Shown: positions 35,235 through 45,170, numbered from the stretch's first letter. The stretch: DNA of 64,000 bases from VRUE01 sp963728835 (GCA_963728835.1 CAVSKZ010000003.1:62001-126000); one strand, 5' to 3'. The notes: generated by a model not told the origin, from the letters alone. Numbers and translations: made by a program.

Positions 35235-36253
35235 TCCTCGCGATCGAGACCTCCTGCGACGACACCTGCGCGGCGCTGCTCGACGGGCCGCGCGTGCTCG
35301 CCAACACGATCTCCTCGCAGGCGGCTGCCCACGCCCAGTTCGGCGGCGTCGTGCCCGAGGTCGCCTCTCGCCACCACCTGGAGCTGGTGACCCCGGTCGT
35401 CGAGGCGGCCCTGGAGGCGGCCGGCGCCACGCTCGACGACGTCGGCTCGGTGGCCGTCACCGCCGGGCCGGGCCTGATCGGCGCGCTGCTGATCGGGGTG
35501 AGCACGGCGAAGGCGATCGCTGCCCCGCGCCGCCTGCCGCTGATCCCGGTCGACCACCTGCAGGGGCACGTCGCCGCCAACTTCCTCGAGCCCGAGCCGC
35601 TGCAGCCGCCCTTTCTCTGCCTCCTTGCCAGCGGCGGCCACACGCTGCTCGCCGCCGTGCGCGACCACGCCGGACACGAAGTGCTCGGCCAGACCCTCGA
35701 CGACGCGGCGGGGGAGGCGTTCGACAAGGTCGCCCGCCTGCTCGGACTCGGCTATCCGGGCGGGCCGGCGCTGGAGAAGCTGGCCCGCGAAGGCGACCCC
35801 GCAGCGTTCGAGATGCCGGTGGCAATGAGCCGCGATCCCGGCCTCGACTTCAGCTTCAGCGGCCTGAAGACCGCCCTCGTCTACCTCTGCCGGGATCTCG
35901 GTCCCGACGGCGTGAGCGAGCGCCGCGCCGACCTGGCGGCCAGCTTCCAGGCCGCCGCCGTCGGCCAGCTCGTCGCCAAGCTCGAGCGCGCCCTGAAGCG
36001 CGGAGACTGGCAGGCCGTCGCCCTGGGCGGGGGCGTGGCCGCGAACGGGCCGCTGCGCGAGTCGGCGCGCGAGGCCTGCGAGCGCAACGGCGCCGCCCTA
36101 AAGCTGGTCGGGCTCGAGCTCTGCACGGACAACGCGGCGATGATCGGCTCCGCCGCTCGCTTCGCGGAGCCGATCCCCTATCCCGACTACCTCGCCTACG
36201 ACGCCTTCGCCACCCGTAACCACCCGCCGACGGGACGAAATCAGCCCGTATGA
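35222..36253 (+). CDS. tsaD: tRNA t6A transferase TsaD
   Basis: A 343-residue ASKHA-fold enzyme. AIETSCDDTCAALL, the metal site HLQGHVAANF, SGGHTLLAAV, LDDAAGEAFDKVARLLGL and DFSFSGLKTAL are diagnostic. TDNAAMIG near the end holds the conserved Asp. It transfers the threonylcarbamoyl group to A37 of ANN-decoding tRNAs. GTG 35222. Its stop codon sits in the loop of a 16-bp hairpin. Confidence 0.97.
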   Translation: MAGLILAIETSCDDTCAALLDGPRVLANTISSQAAAHAQFGGVVPEVASRHHLELVTPVVEAALEAAGATLDDVGSVAVTAGPGLIGALLIGVSTAKAIAAPRRLPLIPVDHLQGHVAANFLEPEPLQPPFLCLLASGGHTLLAAVRDHAGHEVLGQTLDDAAGEAFDKVARLLGLGYPGGPALEKLAREGDPAAFEMPVAMSRDPGLDFSFSGLKTALVYLCRDLGPDGVSERRADLAASFQAAAVGQLVAKLERALKRGDWQAVALGGGVAANGPLRESAREACERNGAALKLVGLELCTDNAAMIGSAARFAEPIPYPDYLAYDAFATRNHPPTGRNQPV

Positions 36254-36273
36254 GGCGGATTTCGTCCCGTCGG
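36227..36273. terminator. 16-bp perfect hairpin over the tsaD stop
   Basis: CCGACGGGACGAAATC (36227-36242) pairs perfectly with 36258-36273; GCC/GGC extend it inside the loop. The tsaD TGA lies in the loop. There is no T-run, and the next gene is co-oriented only nine bases on. The loop CCCGTATGAGG resembles the CGTATG loops of the DUF559-associated repeats. Confidence 0.6.
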
Positions 36274-36281
36274 CATCGAAG

Positions 36282-36530
36282 ATGACGATCGTCACTGTCT
36301 ACTCCCGGCCGGAGTGCCACCTTTGCGCGGAAGCGATCGAGGCGCTCGTCGCCCTGCACGCGGAGGGTTTCCGCTTCGAGCTGCACGAGGTTGACATCGA
36401 GAGCGAGGAGCTGCTGCTGCGGCGCATGCTGGAGAGAATCCCGGTGGTGGAGGTCGACGGCGAGATCGTGTCCGAGCTGCTGCTCGACGAGGCGGCGGTA
36501 CGGGCGAGGCTCGATAGGGTGGAGGCGTGA
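36282..36530 (+). CDS. Glutaredoxin-family thiol protein
   Basis: An 82-residue DUF836/glutaredoxin-like protein with redox motif CHLC (YSRPECHLCAEAIEAL) and VPVVEVDG-type cis-Pro loop (IPVVEVDGEIV). It overlaps rex by four bases (GTGA), so the redox protein and the redox-sensing repressor are translated together. Confidence 0.88.
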   Translation: MTIVTVYSRPECHLCAEAIEALVALHAEGFRFELHEVDIESEELLLRRMLERIPVVEVDGEIVSELLLDEAAVRARLDRVEA

Positions 36531-37195
36531 GCCCCTTGATCGAAGAGCAGGAGGCGGCCGACGGGCTGATCGTCGAGGGCGAGCGCCTCTCGCTCGGCGT
36601 CGCGGCACGGCTCTCGCGTTACCTCCAGGTCCTCACCCAGGCCCGCAAGATGGGCCGCGAGACGATCTCCTCGCAGGAACTCTCCGAGTACACGCACATC
36701 AACCCGACCCAGATCCGCCGCGATCTCTCGGGCTTCGGCAAGTTCGGCAAGCGTGGCGTCGGCTACAACGTCGACTCCCTGGTGGCGGAGGTCCGCAAGA
36801 TCCTGCGCACCTCGGGCCAGCACAACATCGCCCTCTTCGGCGCCGGCAACCTCGGCCAGGCGATCGCCAGCTCCGACATCTTCGCCGACCACGGCTTCCA
36901 GATCGTCGCCATGTTCGACGTCGACAGCGGGGTGGTCGGCACCGAGGTCGGCGACATGCGGGTGCGCGACTTCTCCGAGCTGGAGTCGGTCGTGTCCGAG
37001 CAGGAGATCGTCGTCGGGGTGCTGGCCGTGCCCGCCGCGGCTGCGCAGGGGGTCGCCGACCGGCTGGTCGAGGCCGGGGTGAAGATCATCTTCAACTACT
37101 CCGAGCAGCTTCTCCAGGTGCCGCCGGAGGTGACGGTCCACACCTCGAGCCCCGCTGTCGACCTCCTCTACGCGCTCTACTTCTACCTGACCTGA
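36527..37195 (+). CDS. rex: Redox-sensing transcriptional repressor Rex
   Basis: A 222-residue NADH/NAD-sensing repressor. The winged-helix part has SRYLQVLTQARKMGRETISS and YTHINPTQIRRDLSGFGKFG, the Rex DNA-reading motif. The Rossmann part has IALFGAGNLGQAIA. The C-terminal NYSEQLLQVP and YALYFYLT complete the dimer arm. In actinobacteria Rex controls respiration genes; no classical Rex site is seen in this window. Confidence 0.96.
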   Translation: MSPLIEEQEAADGLIVEGERLSLGVAARLSRYLQVLTQARKMGRETISSQELSEYTHINPTQIRRDLSGFGKFGKRGVGYNVDSLVAEVRKILRTSGQHNIALFGAGNLGQAIASSDIFADHGFQIVAMFDVDSGVVGTEVGDMRVRDFSELESVVSEQEIVVGVLAVPAAAAQGVADRLVEAGVKIIFNYSEQLLQVPPEVTVHTSSPAVDLLYALYFYLT

Positions 37196-37204
37196 GGCTG
37201 ATTC

Positions 37205-38365
37205 TTGTCCTTGGACCTCGACCTCGCTCGGGAGACGTTCGAGTCCTCTACCGACTTCACCATCGGGCTCGAGGAGGAGTTTGCGATCCTCGACCCAGCG
37301 ACGCTCGAGCTCGAGCACCGTTTCGAGGACGTGTACGCGGCCTGCCAGCGCGACGAGCTGCTTGCCGAGTCCGCGGCCGGGGAGCTGATCGCGTCGGAGA
37401 TCGAGATCCGCTCGGGCCGGGCCGGCGACTTTGCCGAGGCGGTTGCGCTGCAGCGCGAGCGGCGCGTCCGTCTCTTCGATCTGGTGGGGGGGATGGGCCT
37501 GGCGCTGGGAGCGATGGGCACTCACCCCTGGGCCGACTATCTCGACCAGCGGATCATCGACACGCCACACTACAGCCGCCTTAGGCACGAACTCGGCTAC
37601 GTCGCCCAGCGCAACAACACCTGGAGCATGCACGTGCACATGGGCGTGCGCGGGGCCGACCGCGCGATCGCCGTCTGCGACTGGATGCGCGAGCTGCTGC
37701 CGCTCCTGCTCGCGGTTTCGGCCAACTCGCCTTTCCTCGACCGACGCGACAGCGGCCTGCACACGGTGAGGACCGAGATCTTCACCCGCACCTTTCCCCG
37801 CTGTGGGGTGCCCAGCCCGTTCGTCGACTGGGCCAGCTACGCCGACTTCATCGGCACCCTCGAGCGCACCGGCTCGGTGGTCGAGTCGACGCAGCTGTGG
37901 TGGAGCGTGCGCCCGCACCATTCCTTCGGCACGGTCGAGGTGCGGATCTGCGACGCCCAGACGCGTGGGGAGGAGTCCTTCGCCCTTGCCGGCCTGATCG
38001 CCGCCTGCATCGCCCAGACCGCGCTCTCCTACGACGAGCACGGCTACGACGGCGCCGGCCGGCCGCTCGCCGATCGGGAGATCGAGGAGAACCTCTGGCG
38101 CGCGATCCGCCACGGGATGAGCGGACGCCAGATCGACTTCCGCCGCGGAGTCGAGGTGGAGGCCCCCGCGGCCCTGGAGTCGCTGCTTGCCTGGACCGAG
38201 CCGGCACGGGCCCAGCTGGGCATCGAGGTCGACCTTCCGGCTCGCAACGGCGCCCAGCGGACGCGCGAGGCGATCGACGCGGGAGTGGCGATCGAGGACG
38301 TCTACCGGGACGCGGTGGCGGAGACGAAACGCACCTACACCGCCGATGTCGGCGCACGTAGATAG
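37205..38365 (+). CDS. Carboxylate-amine ligase, YbdK/GCS2 family
   Basis: A 386-residue ATP-grasp-unrelated GCS2 ligase. FTIGLEEEFAILDP is the N-terminal metal-binding motif; SEIEIRSGR and NNTWSMHVHMGV follow, then VEVRICDAQT. YbdK has weak glutamate-cysteine ligase activity in vitro. Real substrates vary. TTG 37205 starts it, ten bases after rex. It probably belongs to the glutaredoxin-rex thiol/redox group. Confidence 0.9.
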   Translation: MSLDLDLARETFESSTDFTIGLEEEFAILDPATLELEHRFEDVYAACQRDELLAESAAGELIASEIEIRSGRAGDFAEAVALQRERRVRLFDLVGGMGLALGAMGTHPWADYLDQRIIDTPHYSRLRHELGYVAQRNNTWSMHVHMGVRGADRAIAVCDWMRELLPLLLAVSANSPFLDRRDSGLHTVRTEIFTRTFPRCGVPSPFVDWASYADFIGTLERTGSVVESTQLWWSVRPHHSFGTVEVRICDAQTRGEESFALAGLIAACIAQTALSYDEHGYDGAGRPLADREIEENLWRAIRHGMSGRQIDFRRGVEVEAPAALESLLAWTEPARAQLGIEVDLPARNGAQRTREAIDAGVAIEDVYRDAVAETKRTYTADVGARR

Positions 38366-38402
38366 ACTCCCGCGCCGCTTAAACCACGCCGGAGGAATTG
38401 AC

Positions 38403-40491
38403 TTGACCAGCTTCTTGACCGACTACGGAGTCGTTGTCGCGCTCGTCTGCGCGGGCGCCGCCGTTCTCTACGGACTTGTAATCACCCAGCGCCTGCTCAA
38501 GCGTCCCGCGGGCAACGACCGCATGCAGGAGATCTCAGGCGCCGTCCAGGAAGGCGCAACCGCCTACCTGAACCGCCAGTACACGATCATCGCCGCGGTC
38601 GCCGTGCCGATCGCGATCGTGCTCCTGCTGCTGCAGAACTGGGAGACCGCAGTTGGCTTCGTCATCGGAGGGGTTCTCTCCGGCGCCGCCGGGTTCATCG
38701 GCATGAACCTCTCGGTGCGGGCCAACTCGCGCGTCGCCGAGGCGGCTCGCGGTGGGGTGCCGCCGGCGCTCGACGTCGCCTTCAAGGGCGGCTCGGTGAC
38801 CGGCATGCTCGTCGTCGGCCTGGCGCTGCTCGGCGTCGCCGGCTACTACGGCTTCCTGGTCCTCACCGGCAGCAGCGACGAGCACGCTGTCGACGCCCTC
38901 GTCGGGCTCGGCTTCGGCGGTTCGCTGATCTCGGTCTTCGCCCGTCTCGGCGGCGGCATCTTCACCAAGGCCGCCGACGTCGGCGCCGACCTGGTCGGCA
39001 AGGTCGAGGCAGGCATCCCCGAGGACGACCCCCGCAACCCCGCCGTGATCGCCGACAACGTCGGCGACAACGTCGGCGACTGCGCGGGGATGGCCGCCGA
39101 CCTCTTCGAGACCTACGCGGTCACCTCGGTCGCCGTGATGCTGCTCGGCGTGCTCACCTTCACCGGCGCCGGTGGCGACTACCTGCGCGAGGTGGCGATC
39201 TACCCGCTGGTGCTGGGTGCCGTGGCGATCCTCGCCTCGATCGTCGGCGCGCTCTCGGTGCGGACCAAATCCGACCGGGTCGAGGGTGCCCTCTACCAGG
39301 GCCTGATCGTCTCCGGGATCCTCTCGATCGCGGCCTTCTACCCGATCACCGAGTGGCTGATGAGCGACGCGGTGCGGCTCGGCCTGAGCACCGCCGCCGA
39401 CGCGGTCACCACCACCGACCTCTGGCTCTGCGCGGTGATCGGCGTGGCCGTGACGGGCCTGCTCTTCGTCATCACCGACTACTACACCTCGACCCGCTTC
39501 CGGCCGGTGAGGACGACCGCCGAAGCCTCCCAGACCGGTCACGCGACCAACATCATCCAGGGGCTCGCCCAGGGCTTCCAGTCGACCGCGGCGCCGGCCC
39601 TCGTGCTGGCGCTGGCGATCCTCGGCGCCAACGAGCTTGCCGGCATCTACGGCATCGGCGTCGCCGTGATGGCACAGCTCTCGCTCTGCGGCCTGATCGT
39701 CGCCCTCGACGCCTTCGGGCCGATCACCGACAACGCCGGCGGCATCGCCGAGATGGCCGACCTGCCGGAGGAGGTGCGCAACGTCACCGACCCGCTCGAC
39801 GCGGTCGGCAACACGACCAAGGCGGTGACCAAGGGCTACGCGATCGGCTCCGCCGCGCTGGCGGCGCTGGTTCTGTTCGCCGCCTTCAAGTAGCGAGCTG
39901 GAAGCGGAGGCCCCGGCCGGCTTCGACCTCAACGGCCTCTTCAACCTGACCTCGCCCGACGTGCTGATCGGGTTGATCATCGGCGGCATGATGGTCTACC
40001 TCTTCTCGGCCTTCGCGATCGAGGCGGTCGGTCGCGCGGGCGGACAGGTGGTCGAGGAGGTGCGCAAACAGTTCCGCGAGCACCCCGGGATCATGGAGGG
40101 CACCGAGAAGCCCGAGTACGGCAAGACGGTGGCGATCGTCACCGCCGCCGCCCAGAAGGAGATGATCCTTCCCTCGCTGATCCCGATCGTGATCCCGGTG
40201 ATCGTCGGCCTGCTCAGCGTCGACGCGCTCGGCGGCCTGCTGATCGGCGTCATCGTCGTCGGCCTCTTCGCCGCGATCTCGATGACCGCCGGTGGAGGCG
40301 CCTGGGACAACGCGAAGAAGCTGATCGAGGACGGTGCCTTCGGCGGCAAGGGCACGCTGGCCCACGAAGCCTCGATCACCGGCGACACGGTCGGCGACCC
40401 CTACAAGGACACGGCCGGGCCGGCGATCAACCCGATGATCAAGGTCGCCAACATCGTCGCGATCCTGATCATCCCGATAGTTCACTTCTAG
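38403..40491 (+). CDS. hppA: Proton-pumping membrane pyrophosphatase (frameshifted)
   Basis: About 695 residues after correction, with some 15-16 helices. PPi-binding motifs: DVGADLVGKVEAGIPEDDP and DNVGDNVGDCAGMAADLFE. GNTTKAVTKGYAIGS has Lys after GNTT, the mark of K+-independent H+-PPases. TTG 38403 has GGAGGA six bases upstream. The frame stops at 39893; one extra T at 39891-39894 separates FAAFK from SELEAEAPAGFDL and the C-terminal PPi motifs (MTAGGGAWDNAKK, GDTVGDPYKDTAG). Probably sequence error. Confidence 0.95.
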
Positions 40492-40505
40492 GCTTGGAGC
40501 GTTGG

Positions 40506-40583
40506 GAGGGGCCGGGTGGCCCCTCCCAAAACGCGCGGCAGGAGCCGCGCTTGAGTGTTTTGGGAGAGGCCACCCGGCCCCTC
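40506..40583 (+). terminator. Hairpin after hppA (repeat family CTCCCAAAAC)
   Basis: Bases 40506-40532 pair with 40557-40583 with one mismatch in 27 bp. The inner sequence GGAGCC and the GTTTTGGGAG arm match the copies at 3232-3311 and 3808-3881. It probably terminates hppA and the convergent DUF559 gene. Confidence 0.78.
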
Positions 40584-40644
40584 TGAAAGCCCAGGCCGAA
40601 AGCCCTCCTTCGGGGGATGACCGAAAGGCTCCTCGTGGCGTGGC

Positions 40645-41349
40645 TTACCGATGCTTCAGGGCTGCCGCCACACGCTCTGGTTCGTCGATCACCTGTCGGT
40701 AGGTGAGCCGCACGACGTCCAGCGAGCTCACATGGGCGTTTACCTCTGGCCTCGGCAGGCCGTATCGCTCGCATATCCGCAGGAAGGCTTGCTCGAGCGC
40801 GCTGCGTGTGCCCTCGAGCGAGGATTCGTCGTCGACTCGAAATCCGAGCACGCCCGCTTGACGTAGGGCGCGCTGCACCTCGGCGACGGGCGCGACCCTC
40901 CTCAGGTCCGCGATCGTTCGGGTCGGTGTTGTGACGGGAATTCCACGCCGCCGAGTTGTCTGCTCGGGTGTCAGGGTTCTTGAGCGATGAAGCTGGACCC
41001 CCTTGTGTTTGCCTTTGTTTGCGATTCCGGAGACCGAGACGTGGACGGGCTCGCTCCTCGGCGCCAGCAGCCCCCACAGAGATGCCGCGCTTCGGTGGCT
41101 GACGACGGCGTCGGATCCGTACGCAAGTGCCGCGGCCATCCAGCGCCGCTCGTTGCTAGGGGCGGTGTGGCCAACTGCGTACACACCGCGGTGGATCCGA
41201 TGCAAACGGCCAGATCTCAGGCGCCGGGTGATGGCATTGCTGGTCAGCCCGGCCGCTCGCAGCTGCCGAACGGACACGACCCCGTGCTGCCGGGCGGCCA
41301 AGTGGGCGATCACCACGTCTGTGGCGTCTTGCGATCGCATACCGACCAT
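40645..41349 (-). CDS. AbiEi-like / DUF559 protein, copy 3, nuclease core deleted
   Basis: A 234-residue paralogue. The AbiEi-like N-terminus is intact (RQHGVVSVRQLRAAGL, IHRGVYAVGH, VSHRSAASLWGL), as is the linker up to PEVNAHVS (201-208). The frame then joins LDVVRLTYRQVIDEPERV, the equivalent of residues about 253-270 in copy 1. About 43 residues carrying the VDF and VETDG catalytic motifs are missing, without a frameshift. The product can still bind DNA but cannot cut by the usual site. ATG 41349 opens the loop of a perfect 11-bp hairpin. Confidence 0.82.
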   Translation of the reverse strand: MVGMRSQDATDVVIAHLAARQHGVVSVRQLRAAGLTSNAITRRLRSGRLHRIHRGVYAVGHTAPSNERRWMAAALAYGSDAVVSHRSAASLWGLLAPRSEPVHVSVSGIANKGKHKGVQLHRSRTLTPEQTTRRRGIPVTTPTRTIADLRRVAPVAEVQRALRQAGVLGFRVDDESSLEGTRSALEQAFLRICERYGLPRPEVNAHVSSLDVVRLTYRQVIDEPERVAAALKHR

Positions 41350-41360
41350 AAGACGCCACA
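41320..41360 (-). promoter_or_regulatory. Start-codon hairpin of DUF559 gene 3
   Basis: TGTGGCGTCTT (41320-41330) pairs perfectly with AAGACGCCACA (41350-41360). On the minus strand the 19-nt loop starts with the ATG at 41349 and has a second in-frame ATG at loop position 10, exactly as in the hairpin at 8599-8635, though the sequences differ. Confidence 0.72.
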
Positions 41361-41401
41361 GGCACGGGATTCTCCCCCTGGCGAGGGGTGGATGAGACGG
41401 G

Positions 41402-41878
41402 CTAGGGGGCGGGCTGGGCGCCGCCGTCGGAGATGGTGGCGCTGTTTACGCGCCTGCTCAGCTTGTTCACCCGTTCGTTGGTGGCGGCGATGCGGGTGTT
41501 GAGGCTTTCGGCCTGGGCTTCGAGCGAGCCGACCCGTTTCGCCAGCTTCGCGGTCTGTTCGGCGCCGGCTTCCAGCTTGGCGGTCTCGCGTTCGAGCTTG
41601 CCCAGGCGCTTGGAGAGGCTGTCGATGGCGCTGCGGCCTTGCTTGGCCTTGCCCTGCAATTCCTCCTGCTCGCCGGTCAGGCTCTCCTCGGCGATTCCGA
41701 GCCGGTCGGCCATGTTGGAGAGCTTGGTGGAGACTTCCTCGACGGACTGTTCCTTGGCGGCGTCGTCGCTTGCGCTCTTGGCGCCTGCGGCGACGATCAG
41801 GGCGATCACTCCGAGAGCGAGACCGAGTCCGGCGATCGCAATCAGGATCCAGGACTGACGACTGTTCTCTTGCTCCAC
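41402..41878 (-). CDS. Membrane-anchored coiled-coil protein
   Basis: A 158-residue protein. One transmembrane helix (WILIAIAGLGLALGVIALIV, near 10-30) is followed by a long heptad-rich coiled coil from about 45 to 145 (LSKRLGKLERETAKLEAG, RVGSLEAQAESLNTRI). The GTG start is at 41878. A structural or scaffold role is likely; I do not recognise a named family. Confidence 0.75.
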   Translation of the reverse strand: MEQENSRQSWILIAIAGLGLALGVIALIVAAGAKSASDDAAKEQSVEEVSTKLSNMADRLGIAEESLTGEQEELQGKAKQGRSAIDSLSKRLGKLERETAKLEAGAEQTAKLAKRVGSLEAQAESLNTRIAATNERVNKLSRRVNSATISDGGAQPAP

Positions 41879-41994
41879 TTGCTTCCTCCGGATGTGGCCG
41901 AGCCGGCCTGGGGCTCGCTGACGGGACGGGACCCGGCGATCCTCGCAGCCGCTGCGGTCGCCACTGGGAGCGAGAGCGCTAGGGTCGCGCCACG

Positions 41995-43087
41995 GTGCTC
42001 GACGATCCGATCAACGTCGCCGGCTTCGAGCGGGCGGCCGAGGAGAAGCTTGACCCCGGCGTCGCCGGGTACTTCTTCGGCGGCGCCTGCGACGAGGTGA
42101 CGCTGGCCGAGAACGTCTCCGCCTGGGGGCACTGGCGCCTGCGACCGCGGATGCTGGCCGGTCATAGGGAGTGGCGGACCGGGTCGAAGCTGCTCGGCGG
42201 CGAGCTCTCGATGCCGATCTTGGTCGCGCCCGTCGCCTACCAGCGCCTCGTCGACCCGGACGGTGAGGCTGGCGATGGCGCGGGCCGCTAGCGCCGCCGG
42301 CACCGTGATGTGCCTTTCGACCCTGGCCACGACCCGGCCCAGCGAGGTCGCGGCCTCCTCGCCCGGCGGCCGGCGCTGGTTCCAGCTGTACTGCTTCCGC
42401 GACGAGGGGGTGACGCGGGCGCTGATGGAGGAGGCGATCGACTCCGGCTTCGAGGCCATCGTCGTCACCGTGGACGCACCCCGGGGCGGCCGGCGCGAGC
42501 GCGACCTGCGAACCGGCTTCAGGATTCCCGAGGGCCTCGGCGTCCCCAGCGTCCAGGCGGCGCTCGGCTCTGAGCGGGCGGTGACGATCGAGGAGACCTT
42601 CGCCCTGATGGACCCGGCGCTGGGCTGGAGGGACCTGGAGGATCTCGCCTCGGACTGCAGCGTGCCCGTCCTGGTCAAGGGCGTGCTGACCGCGGAGGAC
42701 GCGACGCTCGCCGTCGAGCACGGCGCCGCGGGCGTCGTCGTCTCCAATCACGGCGGTCGTCAGCTCGACTGCGTCCCGGCTACCGCCGACGCGCTCCCCG
42801 AGGTCGTCGATGCGGTCGAAGGCCGGAGCTCCGTCCTCGTCGACGGCGGGGTGCGGCGGGGGACCGATGTGGCCATCGCCCTCGCGCTCGGCGCCGACGC
42901 GGTGCTGGTCGGACGGCCGGCGCTCTGGGGGCTCGCGGTGGGGGGCGAGGCCGGAGCCCTCCGGGTCCTGGAGCTGCTCCGCGCGGAGCTCGAGCTGGCG
43001 CTGGCCCTCTGCGGCTGCGATTCACCGGCAGGCCTGAGCCGCGCCCACGTGCGGCGGGCACCGGCTGCGTCCGTATATTCGGCCTAG
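41995..43087 (+). CDS. FMN-dependent alpha-hydroxy acid dehydrogenase (frameshifted)
   Basis: A 363-residue (corrected) lactate/glycolate oxidase-type TIM-barrel flavoenzyme. LDPGVAGYFFGGACDE is the N-terminal motif; WFQLYCFRDE, VTVDAPRGGRRERDL, VLVKGVLTAEDA and SNHGGRQLD (catalytic His) follow, then VDGGVRRGTDV. The frame breaks at 42262-42267, where one extra G turns GAG-CTG-GCG-ATG into GAG-GCT. The first part would stop at 42291. Removing one base restores DGELAMARAASAAGTV. Substrate is a 2-hydroxy acid, not further defined. Confidence 0.92.
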
Positions 43088-43110
43088 ATGATGGCCCCAG
43101 GCAGGAATAG

Positions 43111-45045
43111 ATGGCGCAGCGGATCCCCCGCGACGAGTCGCTGAGTCGCGTACACGGCGTCGGCGGCCTCTTCGCCGCGGCCTACGGCAACGTCGGCTCG
43201 AGCATCTACTACGCGCTCGGCGTCACCGCGGCCTTCGCCCTCGGCCTGACGCCGGTCGCCTTCGTCATCTCTGGGCTGATCTTCGCCGCCACCGCCGCGA
43301 CCTACGCCGAGGCGACGGTGATGTACCCGGAGGCCGGCGGCTCCTCGAGCTTCGCCCGCCATGCCTTCAACGAGCTGGTCAGCTTCGTCGCGGCCTGGGG
43401 CCAGATGCTCAACTACGTGATCACGGTCGCGATCTCGGCCTACTTCGTCCCTCACTACCTGGCCGTCTTCTGGGAGCCCCTCGGCGAGGCGCCGGGCGAC
43501 ATCGTCGGCGGCGCGGTGCTGATCGTGGCCCTGGCGCTGCTCAACATCCGCGGCTCGCAGGAGTCGGCGAAGCTCAACCTGGTCCTGGCGATGGCGGACC
43601 TCGCCACGCAGGTGGTGCTGGTCGGGATCGGCGTCTTCCTCGTCCTCAGCCCGGAGGTTCTGATCGACAACGTCCACCTCGGCGTCGCCCCGACCTGGAG
43701 CGACTTCGCCCTCGGGATCGCGGTCGGAATGATCGCCTACACGGGGATCGAGACGATCTCCAACATGGCCGAGGAGGCCCGTGACGCGGCACGGACGATC
43801 CCCCGCAGCGTCGGCCTCACCGTCGTCGCCGTGCTCGGGCTGTACCTGCTGATACCCATCGTCGCGCTCTCGGCGATGCCCGTCACCCAGGACGCCGCGG
43901 GCCAGTACACGACCACTCTCGGCACCCAGTTCGCCAACGACCCGATCCTCGGCATCGTCGAGAACCTCGGCCTCAGCCACGGCCCGACCGAAGCGCTGCG
44001 CTTCTACGTCGGCGTGCTCGCCGCGGTGATCCTCCTGATCGCGACCAACGCCGGCCTGATCGGCGTCTCCCGCCTCACCTACTCGATGGGCCAGCACCGC
44101 CAGCTGCCCGAAAGGCTGCGCCAGGTCCATCCCCGCTACCGGACGCCCTACATCGCGATCCTCGTCTTCTCCGCGATCGCGATGATCACCCTGCTGCCGG
44201 GGCAGACCGACTTCCTGGCGACGATGTACTCGTTCGGCGCGATGCTGTCCTTCACGATCGCGCACGTCTCGGTGATCCAGCTGCGACGGCGCCGGTCCGA
44301 AGACGGGCGCCCCTGGAAACCGCCGTTCAACTTCCGCGCCTTCGGCACCGAGGTTCCGCTGACCGCCGTCCTCGGGGGGTTGGGCACCTTCGCGGCGTGG
44401 ATCGTCGTCATGGCGCTCAACCCGCGCACCCTCGCGGTGGGGCTCGGCTGGATGGCCTTCGGACTCCTCGTCTACGTGCTCTACCGCCGCAATCAGCGCC
44501 TGCCGCTCACCGAGACGGTCAAGGTTCTGACACCCGAGCCGCTTGGAGTCGAGGAGATCGAGTACCGCAGCGTCCTGGTCGCCTTCGAGGACGGCGAGCC
44601 GTTCTCGGAGGAGATGGTCGCCACCGCGGTCAAGCTCGCCTCCAAGCGCCGCCGCGGCATCCACATCCACTCGATGCTGACCGTACCCACCAACCTGCCC
44701 CTGGACGCCGAGCTTCCCGCGCAGGAGTCTGAGACCCAGAGCAAGATCGAGCAGGCGAAGCTGATCGGCGGCCAGCGCGTGACCGGGCACGTCGAGCGGG
44801 TCCGGCCCGGCCAGGCCGGCTACGCGATCGCGGAGGAGGCGGAGCTGATCTCGGCCGCCGCGGTGGTCGTCGGCCTGCGCTACCGCAACGGGCGTCCGCT
44901 CTACGACAAGACCCTGCAGACGGTGCTCGGCCAGCGTCCCTGCCGTGTCATCGTCGTCTCCGACCCGGCCGTAGAATCGCAGGCGTGGGCTCGCCCGAAC
45001 GGATCTACCGCGGCTCCGTCCGCGCCCTCTCCCTCGTCTTCCTAG
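43111..45045 (+). CDS. APC-superfamily permease, KimA-like, copy 1
   Basis: A 644-residue protein: twelve helices (about 15-470), then a cytosolic USP-like domain (about 480-620, EYRSVLVAFEDGEPFSEEMV). GNVGSSIYYALGV and GGSSSFARHAFNELV fit the APC branch that includes the K+/H+ symporter KimA. With two TrkA genes downstream, potassium uptake is more likely than amino acid transport. ATG 43111 has AGGA upstream. The 3' end overlaps the next small gene. Confidence 0.88.
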   Translation: MAQRIPRDESLSRVHGVGGLFAAAYGNVGSSIYYALGVTAAFALGLTPVAFVISGLIFAATAATYAEATVMYPEAGGSSSFARHAFNELVSFVAAWGQMLNYVITVAISAYFVPHYLAVFWEPLGEAPGDIVGGAVLIVALALLNIRGSQESAKLNLVLAMADLATQVVLVGIGVFLVLSPEVLIDNVHLGVAPTWSDFALGIAVGMIAYTGIETISNMAEEARDAARTIPRSVGLTVVAVLGLYLLIPIVALSAMPVTQDAAGQYTTTLGTQFANDPILGIVENLGLSHGPTEALRFYVGVLAAVILLIATNAGLIGVSRLTYSMGQHRQLPERLRQVHPRYRTPYIAILVFSAIAMITLLPGQTDFLATMYSFGAMLSFTIAHVSVIQLRRRRSEDGRPWKPPFNFRAFGTEVPLTAVLGGLGTFAAWIVVMALNPRTLAVGLGWMAFGLLVYVLYRRNQRLPLTETVKVLTPEPLGVEEIEYRSVLVAFEDGEPFSEEMVATAVKLASKRRRGIHIHSMLTVPTNLPLDAELPAQESETQSKIEQAKLIGGQRVTGHVERVRPGQAGYAIAEEAELISAAAVVVGLRYRNGRPLYDKTLQTVLGQRPCRVIVVSDPAVESQAWARPNGSTAAPSAPSPSSS

Positions 45046-45170
45046 CGCTGGGCCTGGCGATCCTCGTCAGCACGGTCGCCAACGGCGGCGGCCCGCTCTC
45101 GGTCGGGACCCTGCTCGGCGTCGCCTTCCTCCTGCTCGGATCCGTGCGTCTCTGGATCGCGTTGCGTTGA
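44985..45170 (+). CDS. Small membrane protein between the two permeases
   Basis: A 61-residue protein with two hydrophobic helices (ALSLVFLALGLAILVSTV and GTLLGVAFLLLGSVRLWIAL). It overlaps the upstream permease by 61 bases in another frame and the next gene by four (TTGA), so it is translationally coupled. It could be a small subunit or regulator of the transport system. No family is recognised. Confidence 0.65.
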   Translation: MGSPERIYRGSVRALSLVFLALGLAILVSTVANGGGPLSVGTLLGVAFLLLGSVRLWIALR

